A stretch of 64,000 bases of DNA from Actinomycetota bacterium (GTDB lineage Bacteria; Actinomycetota; Acidimicrobiia; Acidimicrobiales; Ilumatobacteraceae), in contig JAUSLV010000033.1 of assembly GCA_030645495.1 (NCBI GenBank), positions 248,001 to 312,000 of the forward strand, read 5' to 3'. Positions 1-11,252 of the stretch are shown here, one piece after another. Numbering within the stretch: position 1 is the stretch's first letter; each line of letters starts with the position of its first letter. The notes beneath the pieces are model-generated. The model was not told the DNA's origin and searched no databases. It saw only the letters and a list, made by a program, of their open reading frames with translations. The position numbers were made by a program, and so were the translations under genes.

Positions 1-1371
1 GATGGCACCACCTACCGCGAGTCGTACGACGCGCTCGTGTTGTCGCCCGGCGCCCGCCCGGTGCGCCCACCGATCCCCGGCATCGAGCGCGCGCTCACGC
101 TGCGCGACATCGAGGACACCGACGCGATGATCGCTGCCCTCGGCGGCACTGGCGGCACCAGCGGCACTGGCGGCCGCCCTGTCGAGACGGCGGCAATCAT
201 CGGTGGTGGGTTCATCGGCCTGGAACTGGCCGAGAACCTGGTGCGCCGTGGCCTGAAGGTGACGCTCATCGAGGCCACCGATCAGGTGATGGCCCCGCTC
301 GACCCGGAGATGGTGGGTCCGATCCACGATCGCCTTCGCGAGCACGGCATCGACCTCGTGCTCGGTGTCGGTGTCACCGAGATCGGTGCCGATTCGGTGA
401 CGCTCGCCGACGGCCGGGTGAAGCCGGCCGACGTGGTGGCCGCGTCGATCGGCGTGCGCCCGGAGAGCAGCCTCGCGGCCGAGGCCGGCCTGACGCTCGG
501 CCTCGGTGGTGGCATCGCGGTCGACGACCACCTGCGCACCAGCGACCCGCACATCTACGCCGTCGGCGACGCCGTCGTGAAGCGCGACGCCGACGACGAC
601 AGCGAGGTGCTGGTGCCGCTGGCCAACACCGCCAATCGCCAAGGCCGCCTCGTGGCCGACATCATCGCCGGCCGGCCCAGCCCCACCCGCCCCGTGCTGG
701 GTACGGCCATCGTTGGCCTGTTCGGCCTGGTGGCAGCCACCACGGGGTGGAACGAGAAGCGCCTGCGCAAGGCCGGCCGTCCCTACCGGGCGATCCACAT
801 CCACCCCGGCTCCCACGCCGGCTACTACCCGGGTTCGTCGACGATGTCGTTGAAGCTGCTGCTCGATCCCGCGACCGACGCGATCCTCGGTGCCCAGGGA
901 GTGGGCGAGGACGGTGTCGACAAGCGGATCGACGTGATCGCCACCGCGATGTCGGCAGGCCTGACGGCCACCGACCTCGCCGATCTGGAGCTGGCCTACG
1001 CCCCGCAGTTCGGTTCGGCGAAGGACGCAGTGAACATGCTCGGCTTCGTGGCCGAGAACATGCGCGACGGCCTGATCGAGACGGTGCAGTGGAGCGAACT
1101 GGCCGACGAGCTGAAGGCCGGTGCGGCGCTGATCGACGTGCGGACACCCAGGGAGTTCGCCGCCGGAGCGATCCCTGGTTCGCGCAACATCCCGGTCGAC
1201 GACCTGCGCGCTCGCTGCGACGAGTTGCCCGATGGCCCGATCGTGGTCACGTGTGCGGTGGGCCAGCGTGGCAACACCGCGTCGCGGATCATCTCGCAAC
1301 TGGGCCGCTCGGTGAAGAACCTGGATGGCGGCTACCGCACCTGGGCCGCAAGTCCTGCCGCTCGCGGCTGA
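1..1371 (+). CDS. FAD-dependent CoA-disulfide reductase-like enzyme fused to rhodanese (5' truncated)
   Basis: The reading frame is open from base 1 (DGTTYRESYDALVLSPGARP), so the gene begins upstream; roughly the first 100 residues with the FAD-binding motif and redox Cys are not in the window. Visible are the NAD(P)-binding glycine motif IIGGGFIGLELAENL, the second FAD segment (IYAVGDAV), the dimerisation domain, and a C-terminal rhodanese domain with ALIDVRTPREF and the likely persulfide Cys in VVTCAVGQRGNTA. This domain order is that of CoA-disulfide reductase/polysulfide reductase fusions of the pyridine nucleotide-disulfide oxidoreductase family. Known members reduce CoA disulfide, CoA persulfide or polysulfide with NAD(P)H in the cytosol. 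Substrate is inferred. The next gene starts 23 bp downstream on the same strand. Confidence 0.85.
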   Translation, partial: DGTTYRESYDALVLSPGARPVRPPIPGIERALTLRDIEDTDAMIAALGGTGGTSGTGGRPVETAAIIGGGFIGLELAENLVRRGLKVTLIEATDQVMAPLDPEMVGPIHDRLREHGIDLVLGVGVTEIGADSVTLADGRVKPADVVAASIGVRPESSLAAEAGLTLGLGGGIAVDDHLRTSDPHIYAVGDAVVKRDADDDSEVLVPLANTANRQGRLVADIIAGRPSPTRPVLGTAIVGLFGLVAATTGWNEKRLRKAGRPYRAIHIHPGSHAGYYPGSSTMSLKLLLDPATDAILGAQGVGEDGVDKRIDVIATAMSAGLTATDLADLELAYAPQFGSAKDAVNMLGFVAENMRDGLIETVQWSELADELKAGAALIDVRTPREFAAGAIPGSRNIPVDDLRARCDELPDGPIVVTCAVGQRGNTASRIISQLGRSVKNLDGGYRTWAASPAARG

Positions 1372-1394
1372 CGCCTGAGCTACGTTCGCGGGCC

Positions 1395-2801
1395 ATGTCC
1401 CGCGATCCGAAACCGCCGCGCGTGCGCCTGGGCGGTAGCTACCGCAAGCTCTACCTCGCCACCGCGCTCTCCAACATCGGTGACGGCATGTCCGCCATCG
1501 CCTACCCGTGGCTGGCCACGGCGATCACCCGCAACCCGGTGCTCGTCGCAGTGGTGGCCGCTGCGCAACGGCTGCCGTGGCTCGTGTTCACGCTGCCGGC
1601 GGGCGTGATCACCGATCGTGTCGATCGCCGGCGGGCGATGGTGGCGATGGACTCGCTGCGGTTCTTGTTCACGCTCGGCGTGGCGTTCGCGGTGCTCGCC
1701 GAACAAGGATCGCTGCCCGCCCCCGACGAGGTGCGCGACGTGGTGGGCACGCGCACCGGCCTGTACCTGTTGCTGCTGGGCGCAACTTTGCTGATGGGCT
1801 GCGCAGAGGTGCTGCGCGACAACTGCGGCCAGACGATCATGCCCGCGCTGGTGGCACCGGAACACCTCGAGCGGGCCAACGGCCGGATGTGGGCGGTCGA
1901 GTCGGTGGCCAACACGTTCATCGGCCCGCCGGTGGGCTCGCTGTTGCTGATGGCGGCGTTCTCCGCGCCGTTCTTCATCGACGCCGGGTCGTTCTTCGCC
2001 GCTGCCGCGCTGGTGGCGCTGATCCCCGGTGTGTTCCGCGCGGTGCACCCAGAGCGTGCGATCGACGCGCCCCCCACGAACTGGCGCACAGAGTTGGCCG
2101 AGGGCGTCCGCTGGCTGTGGGGCAACCAGTTGCTGCGGGCGATGGCGATCATCCTCGGGGTGATGAACATGGCCACGAACATCAGCGGCGCGATGTTCGT
2201 GTTGTTCGCGCAGGACGTGCTGCGCGTCACTCCGCTCACGTTCACGATCATGGGGTTCGGCTTCGCCGTTGGCGGCATCCTCGGCGGATACCTCGCTCCG
2301 TGGATGTCGCGAAAGTTGGGCAGCGGCACCTGCCTGGCGATGACGTTGGGCTCGACAGCGGTGATGCAGGCCCTCGTGGGCATCTCGTCGTGGTGGCCGC
2401 TGGTGGCGGTGATCTTCGCCGTGGGCACGTTGCTGGGCTCCACCTGGAACGTGATCACGGTCAGCTTGCGCCAGACGATCATCCCGCCTCACCTGCTGGG
2501 CCGGGTGAACAGCGTCTACCGCTTCTTCGCCTGGGGGATGATGCCAGTGGGCGCGCTGATCGGCGGCCTCGTGGTGGCGGTGGCCGGTCGGTTCACGAGC
2601 CACGAGATGGCACTGCGGTGGGTGTGGTTCGTCGACGCCGGCATCCACGTGGTGCTGTTCACCGTGGGTCGCCGGCTGCTCACCACGGAACGGCTCGAGC
2701 GAGCACGCGCCGAGGGGGTCGCCGCGCTCGCGGCCGCAGCGCCCGACGCGCCCCCAGCGCCCGCCGCGCCCACAGCGCCAGCGCCCACAGCCACCGACTA
2801 G
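1395..2801 (+). CDS. MFS transporter (12-TM type)
   Basis: 468 residues from ATG 1395 (MSRDPKPPRVRLGGSYRKLY). About 12 hydrophobic segments are visible, with the MFS loop 2-3 signature TDRVDRRRAMVAMD after the second helix. It resembles the MFS_3/enterobactin-exporter-like branch (NIGDGMSAIAYPWLA start). Substrate is unknown; an efflux role is likely for the branch. The C-terminus is a soluble Ala/Pro-rich tail (APDAPPAPAAPTAPAPTATD). Its stop overlaps by 4 bp the stop of the convergent acyl-CoA dehydrogenase-like gene. A much longer frame runs upstream of this ATG but is a GC-driven extension over the previous gene. Confidence 0.8.
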   Translation: MSRDPKPPRVRLGGSYRKLYLATALSNIGDGMSAIAYPWLATAITRNPVLVAVVAAAQRLPWLVFTLPAGVITDRVDRRRAMVAMDSLRFLFTLGVAFAVLAEQGSLPAPDEVRDVVGTRTGLYLLLLGATLLMGCAEVLRDNCGQTIMPALVAPEHLERANGRMWAVESVANTFIGPPVGSLLLMAAFSAPFFIDAGSFFAAAALVALIPGVFRAVHPERAIDAPPTNWRTELAEGVRWLWGNQLLRAMAIILGVMNMATNISGAMFVLFAQDVLRVTPLTFTIMGFGFAVGGILGGYLAPWMSRKLGSGTCLAMTLGSTAVMQALVGISSWWPLVAVIFAVGTLLGSTWNVITVSLRQTIIPPHLLGRVNSVYRFFAWGMMPVGALIGGLVVAVAGRFTSHEMALRWVWFVDAGIHVVLFTVGRRLLTTERLERARAEGVAALAAAAPDAPPAPAAPTAPAPTATD

Positions 2802-3610
2802 CGGGCGCGTCGATCTTGCTGCGGTGGTCGGGTGCTGGCGTTCGCAGCCAACACCTCGGCCACGGTGCGCTCGAGATTGCCCGCGCTCGACCCCGGCTGC
2901 ACGTGCACCAGGCCGCGACGGATGCGCCCTGCCAGGCTGCGCTGCGTGTAGGGCAGCAGTACCTTCGCGATCTCCCAGCCGTGGTCCTTCTCGCCCAGTA
3001 CTCGCTCGCGGGTGAGTTGCATCCGCTGCAGGTGCAGCACACCGTCGCCGGGTACAGCGGCGCCGTGGGCGAGGTCGAGGAACAGCCAGGTCAGCCCTTC
3101 GCGGCCCATGCCACTGCTGCGCGTGAGCACCAGCGCGCGGTCGGCCGTGGGGTCGGTGCAGCACTTCGTGCCCTCCACCGTGATCAGCTTCCAGTCGAAC
3201 TCGGCGCGGCACGTCGTGTCGTCTGGGCGCGGCGCGTCGGGCTCCGACATCAGCACCGTCCACCGCTCGCGGCCGCACAGCAGCGCCGGCATCAGTGCTT
3301 GCACCTGCACCTCGGTGGCGAACTGGCGCAGGGCCGGGCCTACCAGGCGCACCGCCGCGTGCACCGTCGGCGGAGCGATCGCCCCCACGGTGGCGAGTTC
3401 TTCCTCGATCATCTGTTGCACGCGGGTGGTGGCGCTGAGCCCGCCGTGAGCCCGATCCCACGTGGGAGCGGCCAAGCCCGCGGTGGCCAGCCGTTGCCAC
3501 CACTCGCCGACGGTGATCGACGTGTCCCAGTTGACCTGCACCCAATGGCGCAGCGCCGCACCGAGCTGGTCGGAATCGCCGAGTGGCCACCACGGCTGGG
3601 GCGAGGACAT
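2798..3610 (-). CDS. Shortened acyl-CoA dehydrogenase-like protein
   Basis: 270 residues from ATG 3610, chosen because GAGGGG lies 5 bp before it; a GTG two codons upstream is possible. The N-terminal helical part (EWWQRLATAGLAAPTWD, HGGLS) and the middle beta domain (MSEPDAPRPDD, aligning with the usual SEPGAGSD; GTKCCTDPTADRALV) are acyl-CoA dehydrogenase-like. The protein ends soon after HGWEIAKVLLPYTQRSLAG, so most of the C-terminal four-helix domain, with FAD/tetramer contacts and the usual catalytic Glu region, is missing; normal members have about 380-400 residues. Either a diverged non-catalytic partner subunit or a decaying gene. Tail-to-tail with the MFS gene, divergent from fdhB. 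Confidence 0.65.
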   Translation of the reverse strand: MSSPQPWWPLGDSDQLGAALRHWVQVNWDTSITVGEWWQRLATAGLAAPTWDRAHGGLSATTRVQQMIEEELATVGAIAPPTVHAAVRLVGPALRQFATEVQVQALMPALLCGRERWTVLMSEPDAPRPDDTTCRAEFDWKLITVEGTKCCTDPTADRALVLTRSSGMGREGLTWLFLDLAHGAAVPGDGVLHLQRMQLTRERVLGEKDHGWEIAKVLLPYTQRSLAGRIRRGLVHVQPGSSAGNLERTVAEVLAANASTRPPQQDRRAR

Positions 3611-3712
3611 GTCCACCCCTCAACCGTACTGGGCACCGGTGCGCACGTGGTGCGGGTGCCGACGGCATGGCACCCTCGCAGGCCGTGTACGCGTGCCCTA
3701 CCATGGTCGCTC

Positions 3713-5779
3713 TTGAGCGCCAACGACGTCACTCACCAGGGCGAGATCGCCGCGATCGTCCGCACCTTCGCCGAGGTACGCGGCGGCCTGCTGCCGGCGT
3801 TGCACGCGGTGCAGCACCACGCCGGCTACATCGACCGCGCGCACATCCCGCTGTTGGCCGACGTGTTCAATCTCTCGGTGGCCGAAGTGCACGGCGTGAT
3901 CTCGTTTTACAACGACTTCCGCACCGATGCGCCCGCCGGGCCGGCGGTGCAGGTGTGCCGCGGCGAGGCCTGCCAGGCGCGTGGCGGCGACCGCGTGTGG
4001 GCCGCCGCACAGACGGCGCCGCAGTGGGGCGGGGTGGAGGTGCACGGCGTGTTCTGCGTGGGCAACTGCGCACTCGGCCCGAACGTGATGGTGGGCGGCG
4101 AGATCCACCCGATCCGCGACGAGGGCGACCTGGAGAATGCAGTGGGGCTGGCGGTGCGCGGTCGGGACGAACCGGTGGCCGCACACAGCACGGTCGAGGG
4201 CGACACGGTGGGTGAGGGCATCAGCGTGTACGTGCCGTGCGACGCCTCGGCTCGTGCCGAGGGCGCCGACCATGTTGCCGCGGCGCTGGCGGCCACGCCC
4301 GGCATGCATGTCGTGCGCACTGGCAGCCGGGGCATGGCGTGGCTCGAGCCACTGATCGAGGTCGCCACGGCGCACGGCCGGGTGGCCTACGGGCCGGTGT
4401 CGGTGACCGAGGTACCCGGGCTGTTGGCCGCGGGCCTGCTGGAAGGTGGCGCGCACGAGCTGTGCCTCGGCCCGGTCGACGAGTTGCCCTGGATGAAGGC
4501 CCAGCAGCGGGTGACGTTCGGCCGCGTGGGCGTGATCGATCCGCGCAGTGCCGACGACTATCTGGCGCACGGCGGGATGGTGGGGCTGCAACGGGCGATC
4601 TCGATGTCGCCGGCCGCGGTGGTGGCGGAGATCGCCGACAGCGGCCTGCGCGGCCGCGGTGGTGCAGCGTTCCCGGCCGGCATCAAGCTGCGCACCGTGC
4701 TCGACACACCCAGCGAGCAGAAGTACGTGGTGGCCAACGCCGACGAAGGCGACAGCGGCAGCTTCGCCGACCGGATGCTGATGGAGGGCGATCCGTTCCT
4801 GCTCATCGAGGGCATGCTCGTCGCCGGTTGGGCCACGGGTGCCAACGACGGCTACCTGTACATCCGCAGCGAGTATCCCGATGCCATCACCGCGATGCGG
4901 TCCGCGATCACGTCCGCGCAGCAGCGCGGCTGGCTGGGCGAGTCGGTGCTCGGCAGCGGGTTCGCCTTCCGAGTGCACCTGCGCGTGGGTGCCGGTGCGT
5001 ACATCTGCGGTGAGGAAACCGCCCTGATGGAAAGCATCGAGGGCAAGCGCGGTGTGGTGCGGGCCAAGCCCCCGCTGCCGGCCGTCGCCGGCCTGTGGGG
5101 CAAGCCCACCGTGATCAACAACGTGCTCACGCTGGCGGCGATGCCGTCGATCATGGCCGACGGTGCCGCGGCGTACGCGGCGCTGGGCCTGGGGCGCAGC
5201 CGCGGCACGCAGGTGCTGCAGTTGGCGGGCAACGTCGCCCAGGGTGGCCTGGTGGAGGTGCCGTTCGGCATCACCGTGCGCGACCTGGTGGAGCGCTTCG
5301 GTGGTGGCACGAACAGCGGTCGCCCGGTGCGAGCGGTGCAGGTGGGCGGCCCACTCGGTGGCTACCTGTCGCCGGACGATCTCGACCTGCCGATCGATTA
5401 CGAGGCGTTCGCCGCAGCCGGCGCGCTGTTGGGTCATGGCAGCGTGGTGGTGTTCGACGACACGGTCGACATGCTCGCGATGGCGAGGTTCGCGATGGAA
5501 TTCTGCGCCGCCGAGAGCTGCGGCAAGTGCACCCCGTGCCGCATCGGCAGCACGCGCGGCGTGGAACTGATCGACAAGATCGCGGCCGGCATCGATCGCG
5601 ACGCGAACCTGGAGCTGCTCGACGACCTGTGTGAGGTGATGGCCGACGCGTCGTTGTGCGCGATGGGTGGGTTCACCCCGTTGCCGGTGCGCAGCGCGAT
5701 GGCCCTGTCTCCTGGGGATTTTGGCTTCGCCGCCGACTTCACCGACCATGCACCATCCGTCTCTGGGGCGTCCGCATGA
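3713..5779 (+). CDS. fdhB: NAD-dependent formate dehydrogenase, fused gamma-beta (NuoE-NuoF type) subunit
   Basis: 688 residues from TTG 3713 (MSANDVTHQGEIAAIVR), the only start close to the NuoE-like N-terminus; the start is therefore a little uncertain. Residues 1-150 are NuoE/FdsG-like with a thioredoxin-type [2Fe-2S] site (Cys82, Cys87, Cys115, Cys119). Residues about 200-680 are NuoF/FdsB-like: FMN/NADH motifs LRGRGGAAFPAGIK, NADEGDSGSF and GAYICGEETALMESIEG, then a [4Fe-4S] site ESCGKCTPC (Cys603, 606, 609) with Cys649. It passes electrons from the catalytic subunit to NAD+ in the cytosol. Its stop overlaps the start of fdhA by 4 bp (ATGA), so the pair is co-translated. NuoEF of complex I is excluded by the adjacent formate-type catalytic subunit. 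Confidence 0.9.
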   Translation: MSANDVTHQGEIAAIVRTFAEVRGGLLPALHAVQHHAGYIDRAHIPLLADVFNLSVAEVHGVISFYNDFRTDAPAGPAVQVCRGEACQARGGDRVWAAAQTAPQWGGVEVHGVFCVGNCALGPNVMVGGEIHPIRDEGDLENAVGLAVRGRDEPVAAHSTVEGDTVGEGISVYVPCDASARAEGADHVAAALAATPGMHVVRTGSRGMAWLEPLIEVATAHGRVAYGPVSVTEVPGLLAAGLLEGGAHELCLGPVDELPWMKAQQRVTFGRVGVIDPRSADDYLAHGGMVGLQRAISMSPAAVVAEIADSGLRGRGGAAFPAGIKLRTVLDTPSEQKYVVANADEGDSGSFADRMLMEGDPFLLIEGMLVAGWATGANDGYLYIRSEYPDAITAMRSAITSAQQRGWLGESVLGSGFAFRVHLRVGAGAYICGEETALMESIEGKRGVVRAKPPLPAVAGLWGKPTVINNVLTLAAMPSIMADGAAAYAALGLGRSRGTQVLQLAGNVAQGGLVEVPFGITVRDLVERFGGGTNSGRPVRAVQVGGPLGGYLSPDDLDLPIDYEAFAAAGALLGHGSVVVFDDTVDMLAMARFAMEFCAAESCGKCTPCRIGSTRGVELIDKIAAGIDRDANLELLDDLCEVMADASLCAMGGFTPLPVRSAMALSPGDFGFAADFTDHAPSVSGASA

Positions 5780-8700
5780 GCCTCGTCGAACGCGACCTCG
5801 GCACACCGGCTCCCGACCGGCGGCTGCGCGAACCAGCGCCCGCCACGGTGGAGGTCACCATCGACGGTCAGCCCGTGACGGTGGCCGAGGGCACTTCGGT
5901 GATGCGCGCTGCCGCGCTGTGCGGCGTCGACATCCCCAAGCTGTGCGCCACCGATCGTCTCGATCCGTTCGGCTCGTGCCGGCTGTGCCTGGTGGAGATC
6001 GAGGGCCGCAAGGGCACCCCTGCCTCGTGCACCACACCGGTCGCCCCGGGCATGCAGGTGGCCACGCAGTCGCCGAAGCTGCAGCGCCTGCGCCGCGGCG
6101 TGATGGAGCTGTACATCAGCGACCACCCGCTGGATTGCCTCACGTGCGCCGCCAACGGCGATTGCGAGTTGCAGGACATGGCGGGTGCGGTCGGCCTGCG
6201 CGACGTGCGCTACGGCTACGAGGGCGAGAGCCACCTCGGCCTCGGCAAGGACACCTCCAACCCGTACTTCACGTTCGACTCGTCGAAGTGCATCGTGTGT
6301 TCGCGCTGCGTGCGTGCGTGCGAGGAGGTGCAGGTCACGTTCGCGCTCACGATCGAGGGTCGCGGCTTCGGTGCGCGTGTCGCCGCCGGCGCGAACGGCA
6401 ACTTCTTCGACTCGCCGTGCGTGTCGTGCGGAGCGTGCGTGCAGGTGTGCCCCACGGCGACGCTCACCGAGAACACCATCATCGAGATGGGCCAGCCGCG
6501 CCGCACGGTGCTCACCACCTGCGCGTACTGCGGCGTGGGCTGCTCGTTCAAGGCCGAGCTGCAGGGCGAGACGGTGGTGCGGATGACGCCGTACAAGGAC
6601 GGAGGCGCGAACGAGGGCCACTCGTGCGTGAAGGGCCGTTTCGCCTGGGGCTACGCCACGCACGCCGACCGCCAGCTGCACCCGATGGTGCGCGAGCGCA
6701 TCACCGACGAGTGGCGTGTCGTGTCGTGGGACGAAGCGATTGCGTACGCGGCGACGAAGCTGAAGGACGTGCAGGCCCGGCACGGGCAGAACGCGATCGG
6801 CGGCATCACGTCGTCGCGCTGCACCAACGAAGAAGTGTTCGTGGTGCAGAAGATGATCCGCACCGCGTTCGGCAACAACAACGTCGACACCTGCGCCCGC
6901 GTGTGTCACTCGCCCACGGGCTTCGGGCTGTCGCAGGCGTTCGGCACGTCGGCCGGCACGCAGGACTTCAAGTCGGTGGAGGCCGCCGACGTGATCCTGC
7001 TGATCGGTGCCAATCCCACCGACGCACACCCGGTGTTCGCATCGCGCATGAAGCAGCGCCTGCGCGATGGCGCGCAGATCATCATCGTCGACCCGCGGCG
7101 TATCGACCTGGTGCGCACGCCGCACATCACGGCCGCGAATCACCTGCAGCTGCGCCCTGGTACCAACGTGGCGATCGTCAACGCGCTCGCCCACGTGATC
7201 GTCACCGACGGCCTGGTGAACGAGCGGTTCGTGCACGAGCGGTGCGACCCCAGCGAGTTCGCCCGCTGGGCGCAGTTCGTGTCGCTGCCCGAGAACAGCC
7301 CCGAGGCCACCGAGGCCGGCACGGGGGTGCCTGCTGCCGAGGTACGCGCCGCGGCCCGCCTGTACGCCACCGGCGGCAACGGGGCCATCTACTACGGCCT
7401 GGGTGTCACCGAGCACAGCCAGGGCAGCACGATGGTGATGGGCATGGCCAACCTGGCGATGGCCACCGGCAACCTCGGCCGCGACGGGGTGGGCGTGAAC
7501 CCGCTGCGCGGCCAGAACAACGTGCAGGGCTCGTGCGACATGGGCTCGTTCCCGCACGAACTGCCCGGCTACCGCCACGTCAGCGACGTCGCAGTGCGCC
7601 GGCAGTTCGAGCAGGCGTGGGGTCACAGCATCCAGAGCGAGCCCGGCCTGCGCATCCCCAACATGTTCGACGCCGCGCTGCACGGCGAGTTCAAGGGCAT
7701 CTTCATCCAAGGTGAAGACATCGCCCAGAGCGACCCCAACACGGTGCACGTCACCGAGGCGCTGAGTGCGATGGAGCTCGTGATCGTGCAAGATCTGTTC
7801 CTCAACGAGACGGCGAAGTTCGCTCACGTGTTCCTGCCCGGCACGTCGTTCCTCGAGAAGGATGGCACGTTCACGAACGCCGAGCGACGCATCAACCGCG
7901 TGCGCCCCGCCATGCGCCCGCGCAACGGCAAGCACGAGTGGCAGGCGGTGTGCGAGCTGGCGGCCGCGCTGGGCGCGCCGTTCCACTACGACGGCGCCGA
8001 CGAGATCATGGACGAGATCGCCCGGCTCACTCCCACGTTCGCCGGGGTGTCGTTCGCCAAGCTCGACGAAGTGGGCAGCGTGCAGTGGCCGTGCAACGAG
8101 GCCATGCCGTTGGGCACGCCGATCATGCACGAGGGCGCGTTCGTGCGCGGCCTCGGTCGTTTCACCGTCACGCCGTACGTGGCCACCGAGGAGAAGTCGA
8201 ACCGCCGCTACCCGCTGCTGCTCACCACCGGCCGGATCCTCAGCCAGTACAACGTCGGCGCGCAGACACGCCGCACCGCGAACGTGCGCTGGCATGGTGA
8301 GGACACGCTCGAGATCCATCCCGCCGATGCGGAGGAACGTGGCATCCGCACCGGCGACGAGATCACGCTCGCCAGCCGCATCGGCGTCACCACGTTGCAC
8401 GCAGAGGTCAGCGACCGCATGGCCCAGGGCGTGGTGTACACCACGTTCCACCACCCGGTCAGCGGGGCCAACGTGGTCACCACCGAGAACAGCGACTGGG
8501 CCACCAACTGCCCCGAGTACAAGGTGACGGCGGTGCAGGTGTCGCCTGGCTCGTCGGTCGCGCACGTGGAGATCGATCACCCCGAGCATCGCCTTGGTGC
8601 GCTGGTGCGGATGGCCAACCAGATCGGCCGTCAGATGCAGGCCGACCCGCACACCGACGCAGTGGCCGCCACCGCCACGCACCTGGGCAAGTTCTGGGAG

Positions 8701-8802
8701 GCCGACATGCGCGCCGACCTCGCCCGCGCCATCGACGGCGGCACGGTCACCGTCGACGACGTGGTGATCGACGCGGTGCGGCGCCTCGCCGTCACTGCCT
8801 GA
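5776..8802 (+). CDS. fdhA: NAD-dependent formate dehydrogenase, catalytic alpha subunit with C-terminal FdsD-like domain
   Basis: 1008 residues. The N-terminus is NuoG-like: [2Fe-2S] ligands in CGVDIPKLC...GSCRLC, a His/Cys cluster (HPLDCLTCAANGDC), then two [4Fe-4S] sites (CIVCSRCVRAC and CVSCGACVQVC). The molybdopterin domain has its own cluster CAYCGVGC...SCVKG. The active site reads NNVDTCARVCHSPTGFGL, with Cys377 (TGT) at the Cys/Sec position, so this is a Cys-type, W/Mo-bis-MGD enzyme. The last ~65 residues (LVRMANQIGRQM...HLGKFWEADMRADL) resemble the separate small subunit FdsD. Role: formate oxidation to CO2 coupled to NAD+ reduction, or the reverse. No fdhD/fdsC maturation gene is in the window. 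Confidence 0.92.
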   Translation: MSLVERDLGTPAPDRRLREPAPATVEVTIDGQPVTVAEGTSVMRAAALCGVDIPKLCATDRLDPFGSCRLCLVEIEGRKGTPASCTTPVAPGMQVATQSPKLQRLRRGVMELYISDHPLDCLTCAANGDCELQDMAGAVGLRDVRYGYEGESHLGLGKDTSNPYFTFDSSKCIVCSRCVRACEEVQVTFALTIEGRGFGARVAAGANGNFFDSPCVSCGACVQVCPTATLTENTIIEMGQPRRTVLTTCAYCGVGCSFKAELQGETVVRMTPYKDGGANEGHSCVKGRFAWGYATHADRQLHPMVRERITDEWRVVSWDEAIAYAATKLKDVQARHGQNAIGGITSSRCTNEEVFVVQKMIRTAFGNNNVDTCARVCHSPTGFGLSQAFGTSAGTQDFKSVEAADVILLIGANPTDAHPVFASRMKQRLRDGAQIIIVDPRRIDLVRTPHITAANHLQLRPGTNVAIVNALAHVIVTDGLVNERFVHERCDPSEFARWAQFVSLPENSPEATEAGTGVPAAEVRAAARLYATGGNGAIYYGLGVTEHSQGSTMVMGMANLAMATGNLGRDGVGVNPLRGQNNVQGSCDMGSFPHELPGYRHVSDVAVRRQFEQAWGHSIQSEPGLRIPNMFDAALHGEFKGIFIQGEDIAQSDPNTVHVTEALSAMELVIVQDLFLNETAKFAHVFLPGTSFLEKDGTFTNAERRINRVRPAMRPRNGKHEWQAVCELAAALGAPFHYDGADEIMDEIARLTPTFAGVSFAKLDEVGSVQWPCNEAMPLGTPIMHEGAFVRGLGRFTVTPYVATEEKSNRRYPLLLTTGRILSQYNVGAQTRRTANVRWHGEDTLEIHPADAEERGIRTGDEITLASRIGVTTLHAEVSDRMAQGVVYTTFHHPVSGANVVTTENSDWATNCPEYKVTAVQVSPGSSVAHVEIDHPEHRLGALVRMANQIGRQMQADPHTDAVAATATHLGKFWEADMRADLARAIDGGTVTVDDVVIDAVRRLAVTA

Positions 8803-8817
8803 TCGTGCGGGGCCTCC

Positions 8818-11091
<2,274 letters not shown>

Positions 11092-11201
11092 GTCGTGCCT
11101 CCAGGGTGGTCGGCCGGCGTCTGGACATCCATCACGCCGGACGCGCGGGATCTGTTCCCATCGTGCGCCGCCTCGTCACCTGCGCGGCAGGGTACAGCGT
11201 C

Positions 11202-11217
11202 ATACCTTGTGGGGTAT
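11202..11217. promoter_or_regulatory. CsoR/CstR-like inverted repeat
   Basis: ATACCTTGTGGGGTAT has ATACC/GGTAT arms and a G4 run, the general form of operators of the CsoR/CstR family (ATACC...GGTAT around C/G tracts). It lies between the stop of the TauE/SafE gene and the start of maeB, so by position it could act on maeB only. No CsoR-family gene is in the window. Function is inferred and weak. Confidence 0.3.
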
Positions 11218-11252
11218 TGGTGTGAGCAGGGCGTCCGGTGGCCCGAGGCGGC

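Noticed and set aside
747-1394. N-terminal extension of the MFS gene by over 200 codons
   Set aside because: The extension overlaps the rhodanese part of the previous gene and reads as Arg-rich out-of-frame sequence; ATG 1395 gives the normal MFS N-terminus.
5434-8682. 1082-codon open frame antisense to fdhA
   Set aside because: Its codons mirror the GC-rich third positions of fdhA, the translation is His/Arg/Ala-rich with no motif, and fdhA is unmistakable on the other strand. The same applies to long antisense frames over fdhB (3698-5806), glnS (12093-14051) and the diiron operon (48526-50304).
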